Assembly: GCF_027942865.1 (NCBI RefSeq)
Contig: NC_134510.1
Span: 11,002,743 to 11,066,742, forward strand
Origin: Odontesthes bonariensis
Taxonomy: Eukaryota > Chordata > Actinopteri > Atheriniformes > Atherinopsidae
Direction of reading: 5' to 3'
DNA: 64,000 bases
The stretch's first letter is position 1; each line of letters opens with the position of its first letter. The position numbers and the translations under genes were made by a program. Under the pieces are notes generated by a model. The model was not told the DNA's origin and ran no database searches. It was given only the letters and a program-made list of their open reading frames with translations. Shown piece after piece: positions 45,667 to 56,303 of the stretch.

Positions 45667-46068
45667 TGTTAAAATTGGCTTTGTTCTTAGACATTATGAA
45701 TGAAATAGTCTCTGTACTTTTCCACAATGACCTAAAGTGATCCAGGAATGGGAAGACAAAACAATTGGGAAAGCAGGTGCAGATTCCTTCACACACACAC
45801 ATTGTTTGGCTGATCCAGAGAATATGACGAAGCATGTTGAACCTACTCATGTCCAATCATACTCGGTCGAGTGTGAGTCCAACCTATGAGGCTATAAATG
45901 CAAATGATACCCGGAAATCGAGGCTCAGTCTGACGGATTTCCTGCAGGAGCTCTGTTCCACTGAGCCCAGCGGTGATATGATTGACGTGTGACTACCAAT
46001 AAACACTTTATTTAACTTGAGATTCCTCCGGCTTGTTCTTGAGCTTCCATTGAAAAATCGATCTAACA
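45667..46068 (+). mobile_element. Solo LTR, same family as 12041
   Basis: 402 bp from TGTTAAAATTGG to ATCTAACA with TATA-like CTATAAATG and an AATAAAC polyadenylation signal. No internal region on either side. The left flank is satellite cut at CCAGTTATTT; the right flank is different DNA (TTTTATAATATA), so no clear target duplication is seen. It sits at the array's edge. Confidence 0.85.
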
Positions 46069-46493
46069 TTTTATAATATAACTTTTACACTTTTAGATGA
46101 GTGAAACAGATGAGATTTCCTCAACTGTCTTTCATAAAGATTTGTTTTAACATTGTGTTGTTGTATTTGTTTACAGTGTTTGATCCACTCCTTCTCTTAC
46201 ATGAATAATATTCAGACAGAGTCAGATGATAACTTACAGTTTAGAGTTGATATGAACTATATGAGTGGAAATGAGTCAGTTTCTTCCTTTTTAAGTATCT
46301 TATACAGAAAAAAAGAGTTCCTCTTTGAGTTAAATTGATGCTAAAACAAATATGAAGCAACAAAACTGTGTTTGTTTCCCATTACAGGTATAAAGAAACC
46401 TTCAGTGATCCATCTTCATGTTTGTTCTTTAGTATTTTTCAGGAAGTGAACTATAGAACCCCCAGTTCTGTTCGTCAGAACAAAGACTCAGCC

Positions 46494-47358
46494 ATGTAAA
46501 TATTGGTAAATATCTTGAGACTCGGGCCCTTACAATCACTGACCAAGTTGGTAACCTCGGAGTGTTGATAGACTCAGATCTGACTTTCAGCAGCCACATC
46601 AAATCTGTCACCAATGCAGCTTTTTACCATCTCAGAAACATCAACAGAATTAAAGGTTTCCTCTCCCAAAAACACCAGGAGAAACTCATCCATGCATTCA
46701 TCTCCAGTAGACTCCATTACTGTAACGCTCTTTTAACTGGACTTCCCAAAAAGAGCATTAAACATCTGCAGCTCATCCAGAACGCTGCTGCTGGAGTTTT
46801 AACCCGGACTAAGAGATCTGAACACATCACACCAGTTTTAAAATCTTTACACTGGCTTCCAGTCAGTCAGAGAATAGATTTTAAAAGTCTGCTGATGGTT
46901 TACAAATCCCAGAACGGTTTAGGCCCAAAATACATCTGTGATATGTTCAGAGAATATAAACCCAGCAGAGCTGTTAGATCCAAGGACTCAGGTCAGCTGG
47001 TCCAGTCCAGAGTCCAGACTAAACATGGAGAAGCAGCATTTAGCTGTTATGCTGCCAACAAGTGGAACAAACTGCCAGTGGAGATTAAACTTTCACCAAA
47101 TGGAGACATTTTTAAATCCAGGTTAAAAACATTTCTGTTCTCATGTGTCTATGCATGAAATCTGCACGATATCTTTGAACTTATCTGGACTGTTGCTTGT
47201 TTTTAAATTAATTTAAATGATTTTATTTGTTTCTCTTTATATTCTTCTATGTATTTTTTAATGCTTCTTCCCTGCTGCAATGTTTTTATTTTATGTAAAG
47301 CACTTTGAATTGTTTTGTACATGAAATGTGCTATACAAATAAATTTGATTTGATTTGA
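46494..47358 (+). mobile_element. 5'-truncated L2 LINE, 3' end
   Basis: Begins abruptly in reverse-transcriptase coding sequence and ends with AAAGCACTTTGAATTG, then ATGTGCTATACAAATAAA and a TTTGA-type short repeat, the fish L2 tail. The duplicate block at 48870-49423 lacks it (GACTCAGCCCTCATTTCAC), giving a natural empty site. About 2 bp of target appear lost and no target duplication is obvious. Confidence 0.9.
46562..47158 (+). pseudogene. L2 reverse transcriptase C-terminal region
   Basis: 198 open codons, in frame with upstream codons back to the element's 5' break. Blocks typical of the C-terminal end of L2/Maui ORF2 are present: FYHLRNINRIKGFLS, LIHAFISSRLHYCNALLTGL, HITPVLKSLHWLPV and KWNKLPVEIK. 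No catalytic YxDD region, since that lies upstream of the truncation. The frame is intact but cannot make an enzyme. Confidence 0.88.
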
Positions 47359-47495
47359 TCATTTCACTTTAACGTGTAATTCATTTCTCACCCTGAAACC
47401 CAGCAACACTAAAAATTTAGAATCCTGTCTCCATCTCAGATTATTTGACTCCATTAACTAAAATGTACAATTATAGGAAGGGATTTTGATAAATA

Positions 47496-48100
47496 CCACA
47501 TCTACCTGAGAGAGGAGAAACTGCTCATTTCTAACACCTAACTGTTGAGATAAAGAACGCACACTTTAAATTACACATCAGGTTGTTTTAAAAAGATCAT
47601 GTTTAACATGTTAACTGAGCAGAAGTAGAAGCACTTGTGATAAAACCACATGTCACCTCTGCAGAAACAGTCAGAGACATTTTCAAATAAAAATCAGTGT
47701 AAGTGTGATGATGCCACACAACTGCACGATTGGAGCAAAGCGAATGTTGTAATTCACAGAATTAGTACGACCTCTGTCACAGCAGAAGACATGAAATAAT
47801 ACTCATGAGCACAGTAACACACACAGCATGTTTCACTTTACACTTCTGCTGTTTAACAGTAAGAATTCTTGCAGTTCATCTGCATCACTGTCTTATAGTC
47901 TGAGTGTTGCACACACTCGGAGATGTCAAGTGCTGATATTACAATCTAACAAACATCCAAGAACTGTAGAGAAGGTCACACGATAGACAGTCTAAAATGT
48001 TTGCATATTTATGTTGTGTGTGTCTCATTGTCACCCCAAAAGAATCTCTGTGGACGTATTCAATTAATCAAAGCAGTAAAAGTCTCCTCAAAGTGTGTGT
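47496..48100. other. Unassigned stretch
   Basis: No gene or known repeat recognised between the duplicated block and the right 7SL arm. Confidence 0.5.
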
Positions 48101-48104
48101 GATG

Positions 48105-48893
48105 TGACAGCAGCAGCTTGATTGAATGAGTGATGGAGCAGAGTGTATCTGTGAAGCAGCGGTGAGTGATGTGGCTGATGGTCGTTGCTCGTCTTCTCCA
48201 GGTGGGGGCGCTGTAGGGCCAAGAAACAGCTGTGCTTTTCAATGGAAAAGAGAAGATAGAGAAACTGCTGTAACGTGTAAAGAGGTGATGTAAGAGCGTG
48301 TGTGTTGTCCCAGTATTTTGTTGGAGAGAACAAAGAGTGTAAAAAGACTGGGTCCCGCTGTATGACTCAGGCTGCACTGCAGCATCTAATCACAGGTGCG
48401 ATCCCACTACTGAGCGGCACGGGGGCTTTGACCTGCTCCGTTTCCGACCTGGGCCGGTTCTCCCCTCCTTAGACGACCTGGTGGTCCCGGGCTCCCCCAG
48501 GAGCACCATATCGGTACCGAGCTTAGTGCGGACACCCGATCGGCATAGCCCACTGCAGCTCAGAGCTCCTGAGCTCAAGCGATCCACCAGCCTCAGCCTC
48601 CCAGTAGCTTGGATTACAGGCGCGCGCCACAGCACCCGGCGAGAGACTCTCACGTTTATCAGACTTTCAGCTTGTTGAAGTAAACGACATTTTGATGTCA
48701 TCAAACACTACAGCGGCATCGAGCAGCAAAGACTGACAAGTGTTTGGATCGTTTTCATTCCTGCAGAAAATCCCAGCTCAGTTTTCTGAAACTTGATGAA
48801 TGGAGCAGCATCCATACAGGAGAATCTCTGTGTTCCATTTGTACAGTTTCATGTTTCCCTTTCAGCTTCATCATTTTATAATAGAACTTTTAA
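48105..48893 (-). repeat. Right arm of ~790 bp inverted repeat containing 7SL
   Basis: Reverse complement of 29577-30368. The outer end overlaps the start of the block also found at 46069 (ATTTTATAATAGAACTTTTAACAC). The arms are 17.7 kb apart. Confidence 0.92.
48343..48640 (-). ncRNA. 7SL (SRP) RNA gene, copy 2
   Basis: Same RNA as copy 1 in opposite orientation, starting GCCGGGTGCTGTGGCGCG at 48640 and ending before a minus-strand T-run at 48341-48345. Here helix 8 reads GGTCGGAAACGG with the canonical GGAA tetraloop, so this copy looks the better candidate for function. It differs from copy 1 at only a few positions. Confidence 0.92.
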
Positions 48894-49423
48894 CACGATG
48901 AGTGAAACAGATGAGATTTCCTCAACTGTCTCTCTTGAAAATATGTTTTAACATTGTGTTGTTGTATTTGTTTACAGTGTTTGATCCACTCCTTCTCTTA
49001 CATGAATAATATTCAGACAGAGTCAGACGATAACTTACAGTTTATAGTTTATATGAATTTGAGCGGAAATGTTTCAGTTTCTTCCTTTTTATGTATCTAA
49101 TACAGAAAAAAAATCTTCTTTTTTCAGTTAAATTGCTGCTAAAACAAATATGAAGCAACAAAACTGTGTTTGTTTTCCATTACAGGTATAAAGAAACCTT
49201 CAGTGATCCATCTTCATGTTTGTTCTTTAGTATTTTTCAGGAAGTGAACTATAGAACTCCCAGTTCTGTTCGTCAGTACAAAGACTCAGCCCTCATTTCA
49301 CTTTAACATGTAATTCATTTCTCACCCTGAAACCCAGCAACACTAACAATTTAGAATCCTGTCTCCATCTCAGATTATTTGACTCTGTTAACTAAAATGT
49401 ACAATTATAGGAAGGGATTTTGA
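48870..49423 (+). repeat. Second copy of the 46069-47495 block, lacking L2
   Basis: Direct repeat of the block flanking the L2 element. The junction GACTCAGCCCTCATTTCAC near 49285-49300 is the pre-insertion state. Confidence 0.85.
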
Positions 49424-49635
49424 TAAACACTCAGAACACGCCACGTCAGATTCAACAAACGCTCTTAACTGCTTAAAAAGTGTGTAAACGACCTGCGTAA
49501 ATGATGAATCCCACTCGTGCGTATCTACTATCCACGTGCACGAGGATAGTAGATTTGCATACTCCACGCCCAAGATTATACCATAATAGGCTGCGCTTCC
49601 TCGCTCCCGTGCCAGGAAGTGTTGAGTGTTGAGTC

Positions 49636-49860
49636 ATGAGAATGGCATCAAGGCACAAAAAGAACAACTTTAGGGGCTCTGAGATTGAAGTTCTGCTTTC
49701 AGAGATCCAAAAAGGAAAATCTGTCATTTTTAGCAGTGTCAGCAGTGGAATTACGGGACCTGCTAAAGCAAAGAAATGGGAAGCAATTAGGAGTGCTGTT
49801 ATTTTCGTGTCACCTGTAGTTGTCACCGAAATAATAAAAAAAAGAAATGGTTTAATATGA
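49636..49860 (+). pseudogene. Myb/SANT-like (NAIF1-type) DNA-binding protein fragment
   Basis: ORF of 74 codons beginning MRMASRHKKNNFRGSEIEVL, then IQKGKSVIFSSVSSGITGPA and KKWEAIRSAV. This is the N-terminal three-helix Myb/SANT domain of the second protein encoded by Harbinger elements (NAIF1-like). The natural protein is longer; here it stops soon after the domain, in AT-rich sequence. Supports the call of a Harbinger element distinct from the one at 20367. Confidence 0.65.
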
Positions 49861-49915
49861 AAATAGCTTTTAAAAAAAGACGTTGTCACAGCCACTGCTG
49901 GAACTCCAGGGCCAG

Positions 49916-50346
49916 CTTAAAGCAATACTATGTAACATTTCTACCTTAAAATAACATCTTGAAAAAAATTTTGCGGCTAGAATGAGTTTTAATATTACGA
50001 TTGGCCTGTCTCCTATGCCCTTCGGGGGTCTGAGTTGGAAAAACTGCGCTATGTAACTTTGCTGGAGCGGCCCGGGAGCTGAGCGGAAGTTCTTCGACTT
50101 GCTTTCTGGCACACCTACCGCAAAAACAAATAGACCCCTCTCACGCTCCCAGGTACATTTGATTACTCTTACCTTCTCGGTCGACATAGCTTGCACCTTC
50201 TGACTCCTCGCCGGTTCGTAAACAAACGTGAAAAGTGAAAGTGAAAGGGTGTTGTATTTACGACAGTGTAACCGTACATTACCTCCAAGCCTGTAGGGGG
50301 AGCTCCAGAGTGGGCTTTTTGAGAAGTTACATTGTATAGCTTTAAG
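49916..50346. mobile_element. MITE with CTTAAAGC inverted ends
   Basis: Left end CTTAAAGCAATACTATGTAAC, right end reversed CTTAAAGCTATACAATGTAAC, differing at two positions over 21. About 431 bp, no coding frame of note. The target duplication is unclear. Confidence 0.8.
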
Positions 50347-50819
50347 TGTTTCTTTTCTTTTCCTGGTTTTTCCTTCCACCAGCAGGAGGGGATGCCATGC
50401 TTCCATGACACACCAGTTTTCTATTGTTTGTTAATTATTCTTCCTTCTATAAATATTTGGTTTTTTCCCCTTTTCTTTGCCAGATTGTTTTTGCGTTAGC
50501 TGCGTTATCCTGGTCTTTCAGAGTTATCGTCTTGTTTCATGTTTTTGGAATTTTGGAATATTGGGTTACGTCATCCTAAAATAAATATACTTTGGAATAC
50601 CATCTACTTCACCTGTCTCTGTGTATCCGCTCCGGGGTCCACACTTCTCATCAAAGCGTGACAGACGTCTCGCCATAGGCAGGCGCTCGATGACTGCAAC
50701 TAAAGCCGTGCAATCAGTTGTTGCTTCATCAGGATTTTTAGTGTCTGTGTATACTCAGTTTTTAATATGTCTACTTCTGTTTAGATGTGATGTAGTAGTG
50801 GTTTTGTCTGGTCTCTTGT

Positions 50820-50945
50820 GTTTTATTGTAATGTAACTTTTTTAAGCCGCCTTCTTGGCCAGGACTCCCTGGCAGAAGAGTTATTGTAACTCAATGGGAC
50901 CATTTCCTGGTTAAAGAAAGGTTAAATAAAAGAAATAAAATAAAA
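50820..50945 (+). mobile_element. LINE 3' tail
   Basis: Text of the type TTGGCCAGGACTCCCTGG, then CTCAATGGGACCATTTCCTGG and TTAAAGAAAGGTTAAATAAA. This is a tail seen often at the 3' ends of fish LINEs. The exact clade is not determined, and no coding part is seen upstream. Confidence 0.55.
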
Positions 50946-50969
50946 AATGATGGCTCTTTGATGGGGTGG

Positions 50970-51600
50970 TCCATGAGGGGGGTCTTCTGGCACCACACCT
51001 TCTGGTCTGCCTGGGCTGGTTCAGGTGGAGACCCTCGTTCATGGAAATATTTCGCAAATCTGGCATGGCTTCTCTGGGCTATAGAGCAGTTTGCCCCCCG
51101 CTGTATCGAGACGCACTCACCTGGCCTTCAGCTCAGTGCGCTGCACAACGGCACGGGTGCTTTGATGCGTATATGTGTCTCGTGCTCCAATTATGATTGG
51201 CAGTCCAGCCACGACATGAAAGTCTCATTTAATTTGCACTTGTTGGACAGCGGTGTATGGGAATTTGATGTACCGTGGGTGATAACCTGATGAGAGTTTT
51301 GATGACCAAGGGGAGTGCACAACTCACAGAGGACTGGGACACCCCGATCTATCTCCAATCTCGCTCTGAAAGGTTCCAGTGGCCAAAAATCCAAGGGTGG
51401 TGAGGACCTGGGCGTGTGGTAGAATTGGGTTAGATCAGCGTGTTTCTCTCTGGAGTTGTGGCTCTAGCAAGTTGCATATTTGCAGCAGCACAGTCCTTGG
51501 CAGTCTTAATCGCGATGTCAGCCATTCGTCTGTCTCCGCAGGATATCTACACGGTCTCTTCCAAGAGCCTGACGCACTAAGGCATCCAAAAGTAGCAAGT
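50970..51600 (-). pseudogene. HARBI1-type transposase remnant of the second Harbinger element
   Basis: Minus strand, heavily broken. GFLATGTFQSEIGDRSG near 51390-51340 matches the N-terminal part of HARBI1. AGLPIIIGARDTYTH near 51210-51170 matches the catalytic GAIDCTH block, and YSPEKPCQI near 51080 the C-terminal block. The order fits a whole transposase compressed by deletions, with stops and frameshifts throughout. Confidence 0.6.
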
Positions 51601-51795
51601 CAGCCGCTGGTTCGTGTTATATACAGAGTCCGATTAATTTAATTTAAGTCAAACAGAATAATGTCAGCATAATTATGGGGTATAATGTATATATTTTTTT
51701 ATGTTTGCTTCAAAGTAATTAAATATACAATCCATTAGTCAAGCAAACTTGATTTGAATAACAGCGGATTATTTTACGAATCTCCTACGACAGGT

Positions 51796-52786
51796 TAGCC
51801 TGGCTGACACGTCCACAATCTCGATGAGATGGTGGTCTGGGAACTAGGTGTGCATTTTCTCGTATTTGAGGCGTGGTTTACGAATGCCTAGAGCCGTTTA
51901 TTGGGCGCTACGAATGTCTATCAAATGACGTCAGGTTCTTCCCATGCTGCTTTGCGTGCAATTCATAGCCAATTGTATCACTTATACCACATGACGACAG
52001 AAATTCGACGAGGAAGAAGAAAAAAAAGTAAAGCAAAAATAAACTTGCGCTCTAAGCTACTTAAATTGACAACAAAGTAGGCCTATGTGCTATATTCTAC
52101 ATGAATTTTTATGTTGTAGAGTTGTGAATTTATTTTAATAATGGAGAAACTGAGCAGCCTTGCTTTGTTGTCTACAGCAGTAGATCAACCCTCATCTTAC
52201 TTTGAAGCTCCCAGCTCCCAGAAGTGACGTCAACGAAGCTTTAGCAGCAGAGAAGCTATCAGGCTTGTGTTGATAATAATAAACTCCTGGACTATGTACA
52301 AACTTCCAAATGCATCGTTTTGTGAGTACAGACCATATTTGTACTACTGTAGAAGTTTGGTGTCATGGCATGTGATTTTAGTGTGGTAATTTTGGAGATA
52401 CTGCCAGGGTCCGTCAGCGCTTGTACTAAGCTATTCGGGATAACTCAGTAACTCAGCTGATGTTCAGCCAATATCGGAAAAACTTCGGGTGGGCTACTTG
52501 GCTGGATGTCACGGTTCAAGTGACACTAGGGTGAATCTACTCCGAAACACTTTCTAAGGCTGCATCGAACGGTAACGTTGTGTCCGCTGTCATGTTGGAT
52601 TAACACTCTACAAGCTTCGGTGTAGCGCATAGACGTCGTCATCGTCTTGCTGCGCCCCCCCCGCCCCCCCCCCCCCGTTCTGTGATTGGTTCCCAAACTC
52701 TGGCAAAAATAAGGGCGGTGGTTTCCAGGCTGACTTTGCAGTGAGAATGAAATCGAGCGCAAAGCAGCATGGGAATTCCCAGGCAA
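51796..52786. mobile_element. hAT-like non-autonomous element, TIR TAGCCTGG/TTGCCTGG
   Basis: 991 bp with ends TAGCCTGG and, reversed, TTGCCTGG. ACGACAGGT is duplicated at 51787-51795 and 52787-52795. It has a poly-C run with one G interruption near 52656-52677. Non-coding. Member of the same TAGCCTG group as 23398-24546 and 27271-27881. Confidence 0.88.
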
Positions 52787-52925
52787 ACGACAGGTCTGGA
52801 TCACTCGTACCTGAAAGAAAACGTAAAATACGAAAAAATTGGTGAATGCGCAAATTCTCTTAAATCACTCGTACGCACGGTTTAAGAACAAATCTGTGCG
52901 TACGAACGGTTCTTGCATGAGGCCC

Positions 52926-53053
52926 AATGTGTGTGTGTGAATCTGCCCTTGCTTTCCCAGGCTTTCCCAATTGTTTTGTCTTCCCATTCCTGGATGGAAA
53001 AGTACTGAGACTTATTTCATTTATAATGTCTAAGAACAAAGCCAATTTTAACA
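52926..53053 (-). mobile_element. LTR 5' fragment, minus orientation
   Basis: First ~128 bp of the TGTTAAAATTGG LTR, read leftward from 53053, cut at the ACACATT site by the Harbinger end at 52925. The rest of the LTR was not found to the left. Confidence 0.85.
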
Positions 53054-54166
53054 ATTCCTTTTGAAGTGATTTCTATCATTTCAACCAATTCAGTCAAATA
53101 ACTGAGGTAGGAATGTAATCTTCTGTATTGTGTCACATCTGTTTTAGCAGCAGCAAGTTTTTTAGCAGTCCCCCCAAGCTGCAAGACGCCACTTACCTTT
53201 AAGATGTAGCACAATCAGATAGGAGATTTCTGCCATCTCCATTTTGAAGTGACTTCATGTGTCATTATGAAAGCTTATGTGTAAGCTGTTCTTCTTTGCA
53301 ATTACAGCAGCAAGCAAGTCTTCATTGCACAAGCATGTGGAAATAGTAAAAATAATTCTAATGCTTTAGCTAAACTTTCTATATCAGGAGTATTAATCAA
53401 TGTCTAAGGTCCCACTCTGATCAGCTGAGTCACACCAATGGCAATGGACATACTAAAAATGATTCATTAACAACATTTAAGAGGAATTCGCTAAATGATT
53501 TAAAAATGAAAACAGAAATACGAATTTAACCAGGGCATGATACCATGAGTATATGAACCTGTTGAGAAATTATGATTAACATTTCTTTTAAATGAACAAA
53601 AATGATACATATATTTTTTCTGATGACCATGTGACGAGTCGTGTGGTCTCTTCTGGTCCAATCCTGTCACTGCTTGGTGCTTGGTTCTCCTGTTGGCTGA
53701 ACGTCCGTTCAGCATTCTGATCCGGAACTAATCTTGGAAGGAGAGGTTACCAGTACGTCCCTCCATAAAGGGTATTTACCACCCTTTTTCCTAACTAATC
53801 TTCTTTTGGGATCATTTTGTTGTGTGGTTTTTCCACCATCATCTTGGCATGATGGGCAAGGCCTCCCAGAACTCAAGCTTATGAGTCCTCCAGCTGTACG
53901 TTCTGTAGTGGTTCTGAATCTGTGGAATAATATTAGAAGGACAAGAAATCGGGCAGCGCAGTAGTGCAAAATGTCATTTGCACTGTATTTTTATACTTAG
54001 GGCATGTCTCTTTGAAAGGTTCAATCCTAATGCCCAATTCATCATTTATTTATTTATTTTTTCATATGGACCCCAAACCAAAACAAAAACAAAAGAAAAG
54101 AAAAATGAAATCAAAGAAATCATAAAATAAACATAAACCAAAACAAAACAACTGGCCAGTTGGGAT
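53054..54166 (-). mobile_element. Internal region of the LTR element, inverted copy
   Basis: Reverse complement of 10401-12040, shorter because ~400 bp around 11100-11480 is missing here. The purine tract next to the LTR is degraded (AAAAGGAAT). No coding domain visible. Confidence 0.6.
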
Positions 54167-54829
54167 AACCCTTGTTTTTAGGACAATACGAGAATTCTCA
54201 CCAAGTTGCTGTCCAGCATTCATGAGAAATTCTGTATTATCAACTTATTCTGTTGTGGAAAAAATTCAAATCATTTAGAGAACTGTTAAAATTGGCTTTG
54301 TTCTTTGACATTATGAATGAAATAAGTCTCAGTACTTTTCCATTATGACCTAAAGTGATCAAGGAGTAGAAAGACAAAACAATTAGGAAAGCCTGGGAAA
54401 GCAAGGGCAGATTCACACACACACATTGGCCCTCATTTATCAAGCCGTCGTAGAAAGCATCGTAGATATGAGCGGAGAACTCGTCGTACGCAGAGGCTCA
54501 AGTGAGATTTACAGAACATGCGTACCACACCAATCCCATCGTAAGACCGAGCGGCTGTTGATAAATCCGGTGGCTGAAATCCATCGTAATGATCCTAACC
54601 ACGCCTTCTACAAAAGTGGGTTGAGAGGCCGCACCTCTAGAGTTTGCGACATGGATTGACGAAAGGCGGCAAAGAAACGCTGTCAACAGCGTTGGCGATG
54701 TAAATCGCAGACCGGACGAGTTATGTATTTTCCCCTACTGTGATGGTCAATAAAATGTGATAAACTCCAGATTAAATAAAATCTAAAATTGAACGATGTT
54801 TTACTTTTTCTCCAGGTAGATCAGGAAGA

Positions 54830-55276
54830 AGTGGTCCGATATGAAATTGGCCAAAAAAGAAGGTCGCAGCTCTCCGACGCAGCATGTCACAAACGGGGGG
54901 GGGGGTGCAGGGAAACTTGACACTGATGCGCCCATGCTAGAGCTCGAGAATGGTAAGAATGACTGCACACCCAAGACGTTTAAATAAAACAGTTGCTTTA
55001 ATTTTCAACACAAATGAGGTTCCTAATCAAACTAATATTTTTCATTCACAGATGAATCCGAAGTGGCATCCAGGCAACCTGACCCGCGCAACGAATACGC
55101 GGCCCGTCAACATCCGAAGCCTCTGCCTCTGCCTCTGCCCCCCGGTCTGCAGCGTCACACCGGCCAGCCGTGTTAACCACAGAGGTCCTAGAAAGACAAA
55201 CAGAGATCGTGAAGTGGATGATGGCTTTAACACACACCATGCAATCTATCGACAGTACATTGAAAGACATAAATGA
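54830..55276 (+). pseudogene. Myb-like accessory gene remnant, copy in 54428 element
   Basis: KKWSDMKLAKKEGRS up to the poly-G, then a deletion, then GKLDTDAPMLELENG and a donor. The second piece (DESEVASRQPDP) follows from near 55051. Less complete than the sister copy. Confidence 0.5.
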
Positions 55277-55360
55277 AACACTGAAGTCACAGAATAAATG
55301 CTGAAAGAAATCGTTGTTCTCCTTTCTTTTTTCCTTGAATAACAGAATGCTTACCGAAAG

Positions 55361-55686
55361 TCAGAATCGCTGAATAAGTTCCTCTCTCCTCCTGAGCGCT
55401 CTTGGCTGTGCAGGCTGGTGGTAGGGATCTCTGGGTACGGGGTCCTCTGGATGTACATCTGGAAATGGCACTCCATTTTTTTGGGCAATGTTATGGAGAT
55501 CCCCGCATGCAATAATAATATTGCATACCTTTTCGGGCGGATAGGGTTCCCCCCGCAGCCGAGAGACAGATCCAGCTTTAGGAGCCCTATACACCTCTCC
55601 ACAGTGGCACGCGTGCGCGAATGCGCAGTGTTAAAGCGCCTCTCTTGTTCGGTGTGAGGGTGCACGGTTGAATAATGAGCCATCAC
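55361..55686 (-). pseudogene. Harbinger transposase C-terminal remnant, copy in 54428 element
   Basis: The same two frames as 21377-21702 (RTRATVERCIGLLK and PPEKVCNIIIACGDLHNIAQ) with the same frameshift. The break therefore predates the insertion of both elements. Confidence 0.8.
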
Positions 55687-56303
55687 TCTTCCAATTACGG
55701 AGTTGTACTTGTTTAATTTATTTAATTTGCGTTTATGTTTATATTTATGTTGAAGTCAAATAAAACATGGGCCTTCTTTAAAGTGATGAGTCTGTAATTT
55801 TAACCAAGGGATTTGTTGCGACTCCTGAGCACGCACTAGTGACGCTGCTGTATTGCAGTCACCGCAAGTCAAAATGGAAAAGTGCGTACATGGTCTCAGA
55901 CCTGTCGTGGCGATTTCATCTTTCCTGCGCTCACGATGGATTTGATAAATGCCAACCTTTGCGCAGAAAAGAACGTACACACGACCTACGCACGTTTTTC
56001 GTCTTACGCAAGTTTGATAAATGAGGGCCATTGTTTTGGGCTGATCCAGAAAATATGACGAAGCATGTTGAACCTACTCATGTCCAATCATACTCGGTCG
56101 AATGTGAGTCCAACCTATGAGACTATAAATAAACATGATACCCGGAAATCAGCGCGCAGTCTGACAGACTTCCTGCGGGGACTCTTTCCCACTGAGCCCA
56201 GCGCTGATATGCTTTGACGTGTGACTACAAATAAACACTTCATTTTCACTTGAATTACTTCGGTCCGTTCTTGAGCTTCCTACTAAAAGAACCGAATCTA
56301 ACA

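Larger units (their letters stand above)
46069..47495 (+). repeat. Block duplicated at 48870-49423, here with L2 inserted
   Basis: Matches 48870-49423 in the same direction on both sides of 46494-47358. Both copies end at GGGATTTTGATAAA, after which they diverge. Confidence 0.85.
49424..52925. mobile_element. Second Harbinger element (TIR GGGCCTCATGCAAGAA), nested insertions
   Basis: The right end, read inward on the minus strand, is GGGCCTCATGCAAGAACCG (52925 down). It abuts AAT of the LTR fragment, the same ATT target used by the other Harbinger at 54425. It holds a Myb/SANT-like frame at its left and transposase remnants on minus in the middle. A MITE (49916-50346), a LINE tail and a hAT-like element (51796-52786) have landed in it. 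The matching left TIR was not found, so the left limit is inferred from where the 46069-type block stops. Confidence 0.55.
54428..56029. mobile_element. Harbinger element, sister of 20367-22045, target duplication ATT
   Basis: Same GGCCCTCATTTATCAA ends, flanked by ATT at 54425-54427 and 56030-56032. The LTR at 12041 shows the empty site. 1,602 bp, about 77 bp shorter than its sister at the poly-G. Closely similar otherwise. Confidence 0.93.
54284..56303 (+). mobile_element. Solo LTR split by a Harbinger element
   Basis: LTR halves 54284-54424 and 56033-56303, from TGTTAAAATTGG to CTAACA, with GAAC duplicated on both sides (54280-54283, 56304-56307). Copy A reads straight through this site (12560 region), so the LTR arrived after duplication. 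A TATA box and an AATAAA signal lie in the right half. Confidence 0.92.

Noticed and set aside
50958-51290. 110-codon plus frame
   Set aside because: It lies antisense to the Harbinger transposase remnant, which gives recognisable blocks on the minus strand.
53500-53715. Coding exon in the LTR internal region
   Set aside because: The frame is short, shows no retroviral-type domain, and is not kept in the inverted copy at 10401-12040.
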